Assembly: GCF_016820575.1 (NCBI RefSeq)
Contig: NZ_JAEMQH010000003.1
Coordinates: forward strand, 62,001-126,000
Origin: Marinobacter sediminum
GTDB lineage: Bacteria > Pseudomonadota > Gammaproteobacteria > Pseudomonadales > Oleiphilaceae
DNA length: 64,000 nt
Direction of reading: 5' to 3'
The notes under the pieces: model-generated
The model's input: only the letters and a program-made list of their open reading frames with translations
Databases searched by the model: none
What the model was told of the DNA's origin: nothing
Program-made: the position numbers and the translations under genes
In this document: positions 9,752-19,146 of the stretch, piece after piece
Layout: the number at the start of each line of letters is the position of its first letter
Numbering within the stretch: the first letter of the stretch is position 1

Positions 9752-11185
9752 ATGTCAGCCAGCAGACGTCCAGGAAAATCGGTCTCCCGCATTAAAACCG
9801 GCAGCTTCGAGCGTCGGCTCAGTCTCACCCGCGCCGGTTTGTATGCCGGTACCCGCATGGCCTCGCACATGGCCACCAACTGGTTCAGCAATCGCGAAAA
9901 GCGGGAACAGAAGCATCGCGCCATGCTTTCGAGCCAGGCGCGCTTTCTGGTAGACGAACTGGGTCAGCTTAAAGGCAGCGTGGTCAAGATTGGGCAGGTC
10001 ATGGCGCTGTACGGCGAACACTTTCTGCCCGACGAAGTTACCGAAGCCTTGCACACGCTCGAGGACCAGACCACCTCACTGGAATGGTCCGCCATTGAGC
10101 GGGTGTTGAAAGAGGAGTTGGGGGCGGCGCGCCTGGCGGAGCTAGAGGTTGATCCCGAGCCCATCGGCGCGGCATCGCTGGGCCAGGTGCACCGGGCGGT
10201 ACGTCGCAGTGACGGCCTGGAGCTGGTGTTGAAAGTTCAGTACCCCGGGGTCGCTGATGCCGTCGACAGTGACCTTAACTCCGTTGCTCAGCTCCTGAAA
10301 ATTGCCCGGTTAGTCAGTTTTGGACCGGAGTTTAACGACTGGCTGGAAGAAGTCCGGGACATGATGCACCGCGAGGTGGATTACCGACTGGAGGCCCGGA
10401 CCACCGAAAAATTCCGGGAAATGCTGGCCTCCGATCCGCGCTTTATCGTACCGCGGGTGCTTCAGGAATACTCAAGCGCCCACGTTATTGCCTCTACCTA
10501 CGAACATGGCCACTCGGTGAGTTCGGGGCCGGTCAAGGAATTGCCCCTGGAGCGCCGCAGTGCGCTGGGCAAAGCCGCTCTGGAGCTGTTCTTCCGGGAG
10601 CTGTTTGTCTGGGGCGAAATCCAGACCGATCCCAACTTTGGCAACTACCGAATTCGGATTGCGGGCGAAGAAGGGGAAGACCCTGGCTACGACCGCATCG
10701 TGCTGCTCGATTTCGGCGCCGTGCAATCCTACTCCGACCGGTTCCTGGATCCTGTCCGGCAGATGATCCGGGCTTCCTATGAGCAGGATCTGGAAGCGGT
10801 GATTGATGGTGGCGTAAAGCTGCGGTTCATGAGCCTCGACTGGCCCCGGGACGTGTTAGAGACCTTTGGCAACGTGTGCATGTCGGTGCTGGAACCGCTG
10901 GCCTCGGACCATGACCAGTGGCCGGATTACGCAGTAAACAGCCACGGTGAGTACCGCTGGAAGCAGAGTGATTTGCCGTCACGGGTGGCCCGTCAGGCGG
11001 CGCGCTCGGCCATCAGCCGGTATTTTCGGGTACCGCCCAAGGAGTTTGTGTTTCTCAATCGCAAACTGATTGGCGTGTATACCTTTGTCGCCGTGCTGCA
11101 CTCCGAATTCAACGGCGAGCCGTTGCTGCGAAAATACCTCTACGGTGAGGACACCTCAGCGACCAGCCAGAGCACGAAGGCGTAA
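9752..11185 (+). CDS. ABC1/COQ8-like protein kinase family protein
   Basis: A 477-residue UbiB/COQ8-like atypical kinase. It shows the KxGQ motif in SVVKIGQVMALYGEHFLP (near residue 83), the modified glycine-rich loop PIGAASLGQVHRA, the ATP-lysine strand LVLKVQYPGV, the catalytic-loop variant QTDPNFGNYR and the DFG motif in LLDFGAVQSY. The QTDPN form resembles eukaryotic COQ8 more than UbiB of the ubi operon. Members are linked to ubiquinone or lipid metabolism, but the substrate is unknown. A strong-RBS ATG at 9752 is preferred to the GTG at 9716. A TATAAT at 9696-9701 may be its -10. Its 3' end overlaps the convergent gene by 46 bases. Confidence 0.88.
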   Translation: MSASRRPGKSVSRIKTGSFERRLSLTRAGLYAGTRMASHMATNWFSNREKREQKHRAMLSSQARFLVDELGQLKGSVVKIGQVMALYGEHFLPDEVTEALHTLEDQTTSLEWSAIERVLKEELGAARLAELEVDPEPIGAASLGQVHRAVRRSDGLELVLKVQYPGVADAVDSDLNSVAQLLKIARLVSFGPEFNDWLEEVRDMMHREVDYRLEARTTEKFREMLASDPRFIVPRVLQEYSSAHVIASTYEHGHSVSSGPVKELPLERRSALGKAALELFFRELFVWGEIQTDPNFGNYRIRIAGEEGEDPGYDRIVLLDFGAVQSYSDRFLDPVRQMIRASYEQDLEAVIDGGVKLRFMSLDWPRDVLETFGNVCMSVLEPLASDHDQWPDYAVNSHGEYRWKQSDLPSRVARQAARSAISRYFRVPPKEFVFLNRKLIGVYTFVAVLHSEFNGEPLLRKYLYGEDTSATSQSTKA

Positions 11186-11568
11186 CGCAGCCCCTTGCCG
11201 ATGGCTACCAGAATCACGAAGTTAAGCCAGGGCACCCGCATGATGCCTCCCACCAGCGTGAGCGCATCGCCCCCCAGCGGCAGCCAGCCCAGCAGCAGTG
11301 ACCACTGACCGTAACGGTTGAACCGGTTGCGTGCGCGGTGAAGCTGCATTTCGCTGATAGGAAACCACTTTTTATCCTTAAAGCGATCGACTTGCCGGCC
11401 GATAATCCCATTGACGACGGAGCCGAGCGTGTTGCCCAGGGTGGCTGAAAACCACAGCCACCAGTACGAAAATCCCTGCGTCACCAATGTACCCAGCATG
11501 ATTTCCGAGTAGGCCGGAAGTAATGTTGCGGCCGCAAACGCCGTCAGGAAAAGCGTCAGATACGCCAA
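11140..11568 (-). CDS. YqaA/DedA-like (VTT domain) small membrane protein
   Basis: A 142-residue integral membrane protein with four to five hydrophobic segments. Features fit the YqaA branch of the DedA/VTT superfamily: [16 protein letters not shown] (16-31), [13 protein letters not shown] (46-58), the amphipathic [19 protein letters not shown] (near 83-101) and a final helix [15 protein letters not shown]. DedA proteins are implicated in lipid scrambling and membrane homeostasis. The start is a TTG at 11568 supported by GAGGAGA five bases upstream. The gene ends inside the convergent kinase gene, so the two messages overlap at their 3' ends. Confidence 0.85.
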   Translation of the reverse strand: MAYLTLFLTAFAAATLLPAYSEIMLGTLVTQGFSYWWLWFSATLGNTLGSVVNGIIGRQVDRFKDKKWFPISEMQLHRARNRFNRYGQWSLLLGWLPLGGDALTLVGGIMRVPWLNFVILVAIGKGLRYAFVLWLVAEVSSP

Positions 11569-11628
11569 TCAGGTCTCCTCGATTTGAAATTCACAATGTT
11601 GCTGCCGCGACAAACAGGTTGCCCCACG

Positions 11629-13755
11629 ATGAAACAGCTTTCCCTTCAGTTCAAACTCTATGCCCTGGTGATTTCCTTATTGCTGATGCTGGGTATCAGT
11701 ATTGTCGTCACCGCCCAGATGTCACTCGCCAGCATGGAAGGCCGGTTGACGTCTGAGGCCAGGGACACGGTGCAGGGCATTGTCATGGACCAGTTGAGCG
11801 CGACCGCAGGCAAGTACGGCGAGCTGGTCAGCGGTCAGTTTGCCACGGCTTATCGCACGCCCGAGGTGGTGCGCAATATTATCACGCGCAATATCCAGGC
11901 CGACAGCTCAGGCCGGATCAGCCGCCGTGACATGCAGGAGACCATCGGCGCCATTCTGGAGGAGCAGCCCAGCCTGAGCTCTATCTACGCCCATTTCGAG
12001 CCGGACGCCTACGACGGTCAGGATCGGTATTTTACCGGCGGTGTTGAAGAGCACAGCAGCAACGACGGCACCCTGGAAATCTATTACTACCGGGGGCCGG
12101 ACGGCAACGTGGTGTTTAATCGCTCAGAAGACACAGCGTTCAAGTACCTGGAAACCCGTAACGAATTCGGTATCCGCGATGGCGAGTGGTACCTGTGCTC
12201 CCTTGAATCGAAGACCCCGTGCATCATGGAGCCTTACGAGTACGAAATCGAGAAAGGCTACACCGAGCTAATGACCAGCCTAGTAATCCCCATTCTGGAT
12301 GATGGCGAGTTCGCCGGGGTGACCGGAACCGATCTCAACCTGACCACTCTGCAGCAGGCCATCACCGAGGTCAGCCAGACGCTGTTTGACGGCCAGTCCC
12401 GGGTCACCCTGCTGAGCCAGCGCGGCCTGATCGCCGCGTCCAGTCACTACCAGGACCAACTGGGGCGCCCTCTGAACGAAGCCTTGCCGGAACTGGCGGA
12501 CGAATTCGTGCAACTGCACCAGGGCGAAGGCAGCTTCGACGACGGTGAAACCCTGGCGGTGTCCTACCCGGTGGACATCAACCTGGCTAATAGCCAATGG
12601 TCGTTACTGATCGAGCTGCCCCGGGACGCGGCCCTGGCCGGCGTGCAGGAAATGACGCGCTTGCTGAAGGATGAGGTGGCGGCCACGGCTACCGATCAGA
12701 CTGTGGTCGGGATTGTGGTGGTGGTATTGGCCACGCTGGTGTTGATTGTGCTGGTGCGTTCGGTATCCCGGCCCTTGAACGAAATCCGCGATCGGATGCA
12801 GAACCTGGCCAGTGCCGAAGGTGACCTGACCCGTGAACTGAACATCGACACCCACGCCGAGCTGATTGACCTGGCGGGTGGTTTCAACACCTTCCTGGGC
12901 CGGCTGCGCGGCATGATCAATGACCTGAAGGACGTGAACTCACAGGTCCGTGAGCAGGCCCGGGGCGTCGGCGCCATTGCTTTGGAGACGGACGAGCAGA
13001 CCTCGCGCCAGCACCAGGACATCGACAGTGTGGTGACGGCGATGAATGAGATGTCGGCGGCGGCCGGCGAGGTGGCCGGTTTTGCCGGCGATGCCGCCGA
13101 AAACGCGCGCATGGCCCAGGACGGCATTCGCTTTACCCAGGACACCCTGCAGTCGGCGGTCAGTGGCGTGAACGCGGTCTCCACCGATATGGGCCAGGCC
13201 AGTACTGCCATTGGTCACGTGGCCAGCCGCAGTGAGGACATCAACCGGATTCTGGACGTGATTCGCGGGATTGCCGAGCAGACCAACCTGCTGGCGCTGA
13301 ACGCTGCCATCGAAGCGGCGCGGGCCGGCGAGCAGGGCCGTGGATTTGCGGTGGTTGCGGACGAAGTCCGGACCCTGGCTCAACGTACCCGGCAGTCCAC
13401 GGACGAGATCAGCGAGATGATTGATGGCCTGAAGGTGGATGTGAACGGCGCGGTATCGGTGATCGAGAATGGCGTTGATCGTGCCTCATCTGCGGTCGAT
13501 GGCACCCAGGAAGCCGCTCACTCGCTGGCGACGGTGGTCGAGCGGATCGGCACCATTGTCGAGCACGTTACCCAGGTGGCCACCGCGGCCGAGGAACAGA
13601 GCTCGGTCAGTGAGGAGATCAATCGCAACCTGACCCACATCGGCGACGCTGCCAATGATTTGCGCGAGCTGGCCTCCCGGGTCAGGGGCAGTGGCTCCAC
13701 TCTGGATGAACAGGTTCAGGTGCTGGAGCGGGAGCTGGGTCGCCTGAAGACCTGA
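11629..13755 (+). CDS. methyl-accepting chemotaxis protein with dCache-like sensor
   Basis: A 708-residue chemoreceptor. The first membrane helix is at about residues 7-27. A large periplasmic dCache-type sensor follows (about 30-345, with [25 protein letters not shown] and GVTGTDLNL). The second membrane helix is at about 361-380, then a HAMP domain (about 382-435) and a cytoplasmic signalling hairpin. The hairpin tip has the invariant [20 protein letters not shown] near residue 555. The ligand is not predictable, though dCache receptors of this type often bind amino acids or organic acids. No C-terminal CheR-binding pentapeptide is present. The ATG at 11629 puts a short basic N-terminus before the first helix. 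Confidence 0.93.
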   Translation: MKQLSLQFKLYALVISLLLMLGISIVVTAQMSLASMEGRLTSEARDTVQGIVMDQLSATAGKYGELVSGQFATAYRTPEVVRNIITRNIQADSSGRISRRDMQETIGAILEEQPSLSSIYAHFEPDAYDGQDRYFTGGVEEHSSNDGTLEIYYYRGPDGNVVFNRSEDTAFKYLETRNEFGIRDGEWYLCSLESKTPCIMEPYEYEIEKGYTELMTSLVIPILDDGEFAGVTGTDLNLTTLQQAITEVSQTLFDGQSRVTLLSQRGLIAASSHYQDQLGRPLNEALPELADEFVQLHQGEGSFDDGETLAVSYPVDINLANSQWSLLIELPRDAALAGVQEMTRLLKDEVAATATDQTVVGIVVVVLATLVLIVLVRSVSRPLNEIRDRMQNLASAEGDLTRELNIDTHAELIDLAGGFNTFLGRLRGMINDLKDVNSQVREQARGVGAIALETDEQTSRQHQDIDSVVTAMNEMSAAAGEVAGFAGDAAENARMAQDGIRFTQDTLQSAVSGVNAVSTDMGQASTAIGHVASRSEDINRILDVIRGIAEQTNLLALNAAIEAARAGEQGRGFAVVADEVRTLAQRTRQSTDEISEMIDGLKVDVNGAVSVIENGVDRASSAVDGTQEAAHSLATVVERIGTIVEHVTQVATAAEEQSSVSEEINRNLTHIGDAANDLRELASRVRGSGSTLDEQVQVLERELGRLKT

Positions 13756-13909
13756 GGGTCGGGCGGGCATGGCCAGGACCGGCGGTATGGTCCTGCGCTA
13801 TGACCCTTATTCAGAGCATCAATTTTCAATTCTTCCTGACCGTGCGATCATGTAGATAAAGTTTTGACGAAAGCGTTACGCGCAAATTTCCGTATTTCAG
13901 GAGGTCCTA

Positions 13910-14164
13910 ATGGATCATGTAACAATCTACGGTCGCACCAGCTGCGGATTCTGTGTCCGGGCAAAAGGTCTTTGCGAGGCCAAGGGGCTGGCCCACACCT
14001 GGATTGACATCGCGGCTGAGGGATTGAGCAAGGCAGACATTGCCGAGAAGATTGGCCGGCCCGTACACACCGTGCCGCAGATTCTGGTTGGTGATGAGTA
14101 CGTCGGTGGCTGTGACGAATTTTTCCAGTTCGTCCGTAATCGGGAGGCTGCGCTCCAGGACTGA
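13910..14164 (+). CDS. grxA: glutaredoxin, GrxA family
   Basis: An 84-residue thiol-disulfide oxidoreductase close in length and pattern to E. coli GrxA. The dithiol active site is CGFC (Cys12, Cys15) rather than the usual CPYC. The cis-proline TVPQI (residues 61-65) and the glutathione-binding GGCDEF near 74 are present. Start is fixed by a perfect AGGAGG five bases before the ATG. It is a single-gene unit with its own terminator at 14181-14218, convergent with the phosphofructokinase gene. Confidence 0.9.
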   Translation: MDHVTIYGRTSCGFCVRAKGLCEAKGLAHTWIDIAAEGLSKADIAEKIGRPVHTVPQILVGDEYVGGCDEFFQFVRNREAALQD

Positions 14165-14180
14165 GTGCAGCCCTCAAAAG

Positions 14181-14218
14181 AAAAACGCCCGGTCGCGAGT
14201 AGCGCCGGGCGTTTTTTT
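14181..14218. terminator. bidirectional rho-independent terminator between grxA and the phosphofructokinase gene
   Basis: A stem AACGCCCGG (14184-14192) pairs with CCGGGCGTT (14205-14213), with CGC/GCG pairing inside the loop. It is flanked by A5 on the left and T7 on the right, so it can stop transcripts from both convergent genes. Confidence 0.9.
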
Positions 14219-14242
14219 ACGCCTTCAGATCGTTCAAATAGT

Positions 14243-15505
14243 TCAGATCTGGAACGGCGTTTTCAGCTTTTTTTCGACCAGCTGATTCTTCAGCTTCGCT
14301 ACCCGCGGTAGTCCGTTCTCGAACGGCGGGAAGCTTTCGCCCTCAATCAGCGGCTGCAGGTAGTCGCGGCAATCCTGGGTGATGCCAAAGCCGTCATCGG
14401 TGATGTAGTGAATCGGCATCTTCTTTTCCTGGTTGGCGACTTCGCTCAGGGGCGCTTCGCCGATCTTCCAGCGATAGGGCTTTGCCTGCTCGCGGACGAT
14501 GGTCGGCATCAGCGCCTGCTTGCCACTGATGGCCATTTCCACGGCGGCTTCGCCGACCGCGTAAGCCTGCTTGACGTCTGTGGCCGAGGCAATATGGCGG
14601 GCACTGCGTTGCAGGTAGTCGGCAACGGCCCAGTGGTACTTGTGGCCCAGGGCCTGCTTTACCATGTTGGCCAGGGCAGGGGCTACGCCACCCAACTGGG
14701 TGTGGCCAAAGGCATCCTTGGCACCGGCGTCGGCCAGGAACCGGCCGTCTTCGTACTGGGCACCCTCGGAAGCCACGACCACGCAGTAACCGTATTCCTT
14801 CACGCAGTGATCAACACGGGCCAGGAAGGCATCGCGATCAAACGGGATTTCCGGGAACAGGATGATGTGAGGCGGTTCGCCTTCACCCTGGCCAGCCAGA
14901 CCGCCTGATGCCGCAATCCAGCCAGCGTGGCGGCCCATCACTTCCAGAATAAACACCTTGGTGGAAGTTTCGCACATGGACTTGATGTCCAGGCTGGCTT
15001 CCATGGTGGAGGTGGCAATGTACTTGGCCACAGAGCCAAAGCCCGGACAGCAGTCGGTGAATGGCAGGTCGTTGTCGACGGTCTTGGGCACGCCAATACA
15101 GGTAATGGGGTAGCCCATCTTCTCGCCAATCTGCGACACCTTGTAGGCGGTGTCTTGGGAGTCGCCGCCACCGTTGTAAAAGAAGTAGCCGATGTCGTGG
15201 GCGCGGAACACCTCGATCAGACGCTCGTATTCGCGGCGGTTCTCGGAGATGTTCTTGAGCTTGTGTCGGCAAGAACCGAAAGCGCCACCCGGGGTGTGGA
15301 TCAGCGCTTCAATGGCTTCATCGCTTTCAAGGCTGGTATCAATCAACTCTTCCTGCAGCGCCCCGATAATGCCGTTTCGGCCGGCGAAGACTTTGCCGAT
15401 CTTGTCCGGGTGTTTGCGGGCGGTCTGGATGACACCGCAGGCACTGGCATTGATGACGGCGGTGACACCGCCAGACTGAGCGTAGAATGCGTTCTTGATG
15501 GCCAT
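14243..15505 (-). CDS. pyrophosphate-dependent 6-phosphofructokinase
   Basis: Phosphorylates fructose 6-phosphate, here most likely reversibly with pyrophosphate. The 420-residue protein has the family segments SGGVTAVINAS at the N-terminus and MGRHAGWIAA near residue 190. Two positions that set the phosphoryl donor point to PPi: the aspartate in GGGDSQD (Asp115, where ATP enzymes have glycine) and the lysine in VPKTVDND (Lys141, where ATP enzymes have PGTIDND). Such enzymes are known from methylotrophs and marine gammaproteobacteria that lack the classical PfkA. No other glycolytic gene is nearby. Confidence 0.9.
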   Translation of the reverse strand: MAIKNAFYAQSGGVTAVINASACGVIQTARKHPDKIGKVFAGRNGIIGALQEELIDTSLESDEAIEALIHTPGGAFGSCRHKLKNISENRREYERLIEVFRAHDIGYFFYNGGGDSQDTAYKVSQIGEKMGYPITCIGVPKTVDNDLPFTDCCPGFGSVAKYIATSTMEASLDIKSMCETSTKVFILEVMGRHAGWIAASGGLAGQGEGEPPHIILFPEIPFDRDAFLARVDHCVKEYGYCVVVASEGAQYEDGRFLADAGAKDAFGHTQLGGVAPALANMVKQALGHKYHWAVADYLQRSARHIASATDVKQAYAVGEAAVEMAISGKQALMPTIVREQAKPYRWKIGEAPLSEVANQEKKMPIHYITDDGFGITQDCRDYLQPLIEGESFPPFENGLPRVAKLKNQLVEKKLKTPFQI

Positions 15506-15659
15506 CTTGGGCTGGAGCCTCCTCTGGTTCGACGTTGGCGCAGATGATACGCCAAACCGTGTGGATTTTCATGAGCAGGATTGCGGATGGCGCGGCTCTT
15601 GACGGGCTCGGACGGATACGGGAGGCTTGTCGGGTTTCAATGACAGGGGCAATAACGGA

Positions 15660-17054
15660 ATGCATATTCATATCCTGGGAATCTGTGGCACCTTCATGGG
15701 CAGCCTCGCGGTGCTGGCCCGGGAGCTTGGTCACACCGTGACTGGCTCCGATCAGGGCGTGTATCCGCCGATGAGCACCCAGCTACAAGCCCAGGGCATT
15801 CAGTTGATGGAAGGCTATAGCGTCGACCATTTAGAGCCTAGACCCGACCTGGTGCTGGTCGGTAATGCCATGTCCCGCGGTAATGCCGAAGTGGAGGCGG
15901 TGCTCAACCGGAACATCGATTACATGTCGGGGCCGGAGTGGCTGGCCCGGGAAGTTCTGCGTCATCGCTGGGTTCTGGCGGTTGCGGGTACCCATGGTAA
16001 AACCACCACCACGTCCATGTTGTTGTGGATTCTGGAGCAGGCCGGGTTCCAGCCGGGTTACCTGGTGGGCGGTGTGCCCAACGATTTCCCGGTGTCGGCG
16101 CGGCTCGGCAACAGCGATTTCTTTGTCATTGAGGCGGATGAATACGACAGTGCGTTTTTCGACAAGCGCTCGAAGTTCATCCATTACCGGCCGCACACCC
16201 TGATCCTCAATAACCTGGAATTCGACCACGCCGATATCTTCGACAACGTCGAGGCCATCGAACGACAGTTCCATCACCTGGTGCGCACCGTGCCATCCCA
16301 GGGCCTGGTGATTCGCCCGGCCGTGGACTCGCATCTGGACAATGCCCTGGAGCTGGGGTGCTGGAGTCTGGTTCAGGACACCGCTATCGGCAGTGAAACG
16401 CCCCGAACCTGCGACTGGCGGGCCGAGCTGCTTTCTGAGGACGGTAGCCGGTTTATGGTGATTCACCATGAGCAGCCGGTGGCGACCCTGAAATGGTCGC
16501 AGACCGGCATGCACAATGTGCGCAATGCGCTGTCTGCCATTGCCGCAGCGCGCCATGTGGGCATCACGCCGGACCATGCCGTTGCAGCCCTTTGCCGGTT
16601 CTCCGGCGTCAAGCGGCGCATGGAGTTGCTGGCTGATGTGGGCGGCGTCCGGGTCTACGATGATTTTGCCCATCATCCGACTGCGATCGCGACCACACTT
16701 GAAGGTCTGCGGGCGCAGGTCGGTGACGAGCCGATTGTGGCGCTGATCGAGCCGCGCTCCAATACCATGAAGCAGGGTGTGCACCAGCAGACGCTGCTGC
16801 CTAGCGCGGCCATGGCAGACCGGGTGCTTTGGGCTAACCTCAACAACATGGATTGGCTGCCGGCACTGGTCGCCGAGTGGCAGGCCGCGCATGAAGATGA
16901 GGGCCGGCATCGGGTCGAGGCTTCAGTCGAAGCACTGATTGACCAGGTGTTGGACGATCTGCCCGCGCCTTGCCACATTGTGATTATGAGCAACGGCGGT
17001 TTTGGTGGTATCCACGGTAAACTTGTTGCCGAGCTTGAGCGTATTCAGGGCTGA
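15660..17054 (+). CDS. mpl: UDP-N-acetylmuramate:L-alanyl-gamma-D-glutamyl-meso-diaminopimelate ligase
   Basis: Recycles murein tripeptide by attaching it to UDP-MurNAc, bypassing MurC, MurD and MurE. The 464 residues follow Mur-ligase order: N-terminal Rossmann domain (IHILGICGTFMGSLA), central ATPase with the P-loop AGTHGKTTTTSML near residue 110, and the C-terminal domain with RRMELLADVGGVRVYDDFAHHPTA. The ATG at 15660 is chosen over the upstream ATG at 15627 because homologous proteins begin MHIHILGICG. It is 35 bases before ubiX. Confidence 0.95.
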   Translation: MHIHILGICGTFMGSLAVLARELGHTVTGSDQGVYPPMSTQLQAQGIQLMEGYSVDHLEPRPDLVLVGNAMSRGNAEVEAVLNRNIDYMSGPEWLAREVLRHRWVLAVAGTHGKTTTTSMLLWILEQAGFQPGYLVGGVPNDFPVSARLGNSDFFVIEADEYDSAFFDKRSKFIHYRPHTLILNNLEFDHADIFDNVEAIERQFHHLVRTVPSQGLVIRPAVDSHLDNALELGCWSLVQDTAIGSETPRTCDWRAELLSEDGSRFMVIHHEQPVATLKWSQTGMHNVRNALSAIAAARHVGITPDHAVAALCRFSGVKRRMELLADVGGVRVYDDFAHHPTAIATTLEGLRAQVGDEPIVALIEPRSNTMKQGVHQQTLLPSAAMADRVLWANLNNMDWLPALVAEWQAAHEDEGRHRVEASVEALIDQVLDDLPAPCHIVIMSNGGFGGIHGKLVAELERIQG

Positions 17055-17089
17055 TTCTTCCGTTATCACACCTATGATCAAGGCGAACC

Positions 17090-17743
17090 ATGACTGAGAC
17101 CGCAGCGCAGGCGCGAACCGTAAATCTGGCTTTTACCGGCGCATCGGGTGCCCAGTATGGCATGCGCCTGTTGCAATGCCTGGTGGCGGCGGGTTGTCGG
17201 GTCAATGTCATGGTCAGCCGGGCGGCCCAGGTGGTGATTGCCACCGAAACCGAGCTTAAACTGCCGGGTACGCCGCCGGCTATGCAGGAGTTCCTGACCG
17301 ACTGGGCGGACGCCGAGCCCGGGCAGATTCTGGTATTCGGGCGTGACGACTGGTTTGCGCCACCGGCGTCCGGGTCCGGTGAAAAAGCCCCGCTGGTGGT
17401 GTGCCCATGCAGCACCGGCACCTTGTCAGCGCTGGCCACCGGCGCCAGCGACAACCTGATTGAGCGGGCCGGCGACGTTGCTCTGAAAGAACGCCGGCAG
17501 CTGATTCTGGTGCCCCGGGAGGCGCCGTTCTCCGAGGTGCACCTGGAGAATATGCTGAAGCTGACCCGGATGGGCGCGGTGATTATGCCGGCCAGTCCCG
17601 GCTTCTACCATAAGCCGGACTCGGTCCAGGATCTGGTCGACTTTATCGTTGCCCGGCTGCTGGACCACCTCGGAATCGCTCAGGACCTGATGCCGCGCTG
17701 GGGCGAAGCCCGCTCGGAGAGTAAGCGTAACAACCAGGACTAA
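17090..17743 (+). CDS. ubiX: flavin prenyltransferase UbiX
   Basis: Joins a dimethylallyl group to FMN to make the prenylated flavin cofactor of the UbiD decarboxylase in ubiquinone synthesis. The 217-residue flavodoxin-like protein shows [15 protein letters not shown] (residues 14-28), the conserved [14 protein letters not shown] (near 104-117) and [16 protein letters not shown] (near 141-156). Pseudomonas also has mpl and ubiX adjacent. It is slightly longer than E. coli UbiX because of an extra loop near residues 80-100. Confidence 0.95.
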   Translation: MTETAAQARTVNLAFTGASGAQYGMRLLQCLVAAGCRVNVMVSRAAQVVIATETELKLPGTPPAMQEFLTDWADAEPGQILVFGRDDWFAPPASGSGEKAPLVVCPCSTGTLSALATGASDNLIERAGDVALKERRQLILVPREAPFSEVHLENMLKLTRMGAVIMPASPGFYHKPDSVQDLVDFIVARLLDHLGIAQDLMPRWGEARSESKRNNQD

Positions 17744-17863
17744 CGCCTTCCGGCGATGGTTTTGGTCAGCCCGATTGATGGTTTTCACCATTGAGTGAAA
17801 CGGCCGCCCGGCCGAGACTTGTTGAACGACAATCACAATACGGGTTACTCACCGAGGTTCACC

Positions 17864-19003
17864 ATGATTCCACGTACACTATTCGACGCCGATCTCGAAG
17901 GCTTCCGCCATTCCGTCCGCAAATTCCTGGAGCAGGAGGCGGCGCCTTATCACGAACAATGGGAGAAAGACGGCCAGGTAAGTCGTGAGCTGTGGCGCAA
18001 GGCGGGTGAGCTGGGCTTCCTGTGCCCGACCATGCCGGAAGAGTACGGTGGAGTAGGGGCGGATTTTCGCTACAGCGCGGTGGTCATTGAGGAAGTGGCC
18101 TACGCCGGGCTGACCGGCATCGGCTGGGGCCTGCACTCCGACATCGTGGCACCGTACATTCTCAATTACGGCTCGGAAGAGCAGAAGCAGCACTACCTGC
18201 CCAAGCTGGTCTCCGGTGAGATGGTCACCGCCATCGCCATGACTGAACCCGGTGCCGGGTCCGATTTGCAGGGCGTAAAGACCACGGCGGTCAAGAACGG
18301 CGACCACTATGTACTGAACGGCTCCAAGACCTTCATCACCAACGGCCAATTGGCGGACCTGGTGATCGTGGTCGCCAAGACCGATCCGAAAGCGGGTGCC
18401 AAGGGCACCAGCCTGCTACTGGTTGAGGCGGCCTGGGACGGGTTCGAGAAGGGCCAGAACCTGAACAAGGTAGGCATGAAGGCCCAGGACACATCGGAGC
18501 TGTTTTTCCAGGATGTAAAAGTACCCGCCACGCATTTGCTGGGTTCCATCGAAGGCCAGGGCTTTGTCCAGTTGATGCAGGAGTTGCCGGCTGAGCGCCT
18601 GCAGGTGGCGTTGTCGGCGGTGGCCGCTGCCGAAGCCGCGTGGCAGTGGACCCTGGACTACGTGAAAGAGCGCAAGGCCTTCGATAAGCCAGTCATTTCA
18701 TTCCAGAATACCCGCTTCAAGATGGCTGAAATGAAGGCTGAAATCACCGCTGCGCGCGTGTTCACCGATCGCTGCCTGGAACTGCACCTGGACAAGAAGC
18801 TGGATATCCCCACCGCGGCCATGCTCAAGCAGCTGACCACCGACCTGCAGTGCAAGGTAATGGACGAGTGTGTGCAGTTGCACGGTGGTTACGGCTACAT
18901 GTGGGAATACCCGATCGCCCGCGCCTGGGCCGATTCCCGGGTGCAGCGAATCTACGCCGGCACCAACGAAATCATGAAGGAAATTGTTGCCCGCTCGTTC
19001 TGA
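17864..19003 (+). CDS. acyl-CoA dehydrogenase
   Basis: FAD-dependent alpha,beta-dehydrogenation of an acyl-CoA, feeding electrons to ETF. The 379-residue protein has the three-domain family layout, with the FAD/substrate segments AMTEPGAGSDLQG (near 125-137), NGSKTFITNGQ (near 152-162), the C-terminal QLHGGYGYMWEYPIARAWADSR and YAGTNEIMKEI near residue 366, whose glutamate fits the short/branched-chain enzymes. Substrate chain length cannot be read. The ATG at 17864, eight bases after CGAGG, is preferred to an upstream start at 17795. A single gene between ubiX and a lipoprotein gene. Confidence 0.92.
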   Translation: MIPRTLFDADLEGFRHSVRKFLEQEAAPYHEQWEKDGQVSRELWRKAGELGFLCPTMPEEYGGVGADFRYSAVVIEEVAYAGLTGIGWGLHSDIVAPYILNYGSEEQKQHYLPKLVSGEMVTAIAMTEPGAGSDLQGVKTTAVKNGDHYVLNGSKTFITNGQLADLVIVVAKTDPKAGAKGTSLLLVEAAWDGFEKGQNLNKVGMKAQDTSELFFQDVKVPATHLLGSIEGQGFVQLMQELPAERLQVALSAVAAAEAAWQWTLDYVKERKAFDKPVISFQNTRFKMAEMKAEITAARVFTDRCLELHLDKKLDIPTAAMLKQLTTDLQCKVMDECVQLHGGYGYMWEYPIARAWADSRVQRIYAGTNEIMKEIVARSF

Positions 19004-19010
19004 TCGATAG

Positions 19011-19033
19011 CCCCCGGTGCCGCGCGCCGGGGG
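19011..19033 (+). terminator. GC-rich terminator-like hairpin after the acyl-CoA dehydrogenase gene
   Basis: CCCCCGG (19011-19017) pairs with CCGGGGG (19027-19033) around a nine-base loop, eight bases after the stop codon. No T-tract follows, so a rho-independent role is uncertain. Confidence 0.4.
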
Positions 19034-19146
19034 TAGCCCAGGTTGAGTTACCAAAGTTTACAAATTGCCAAACCTATCAAGGTCTCCCGTTCCCACATCC
19101 CTTAGAGTGTCGGCACAACCTCTAACAAGGATAAACGGTTGCCGTG

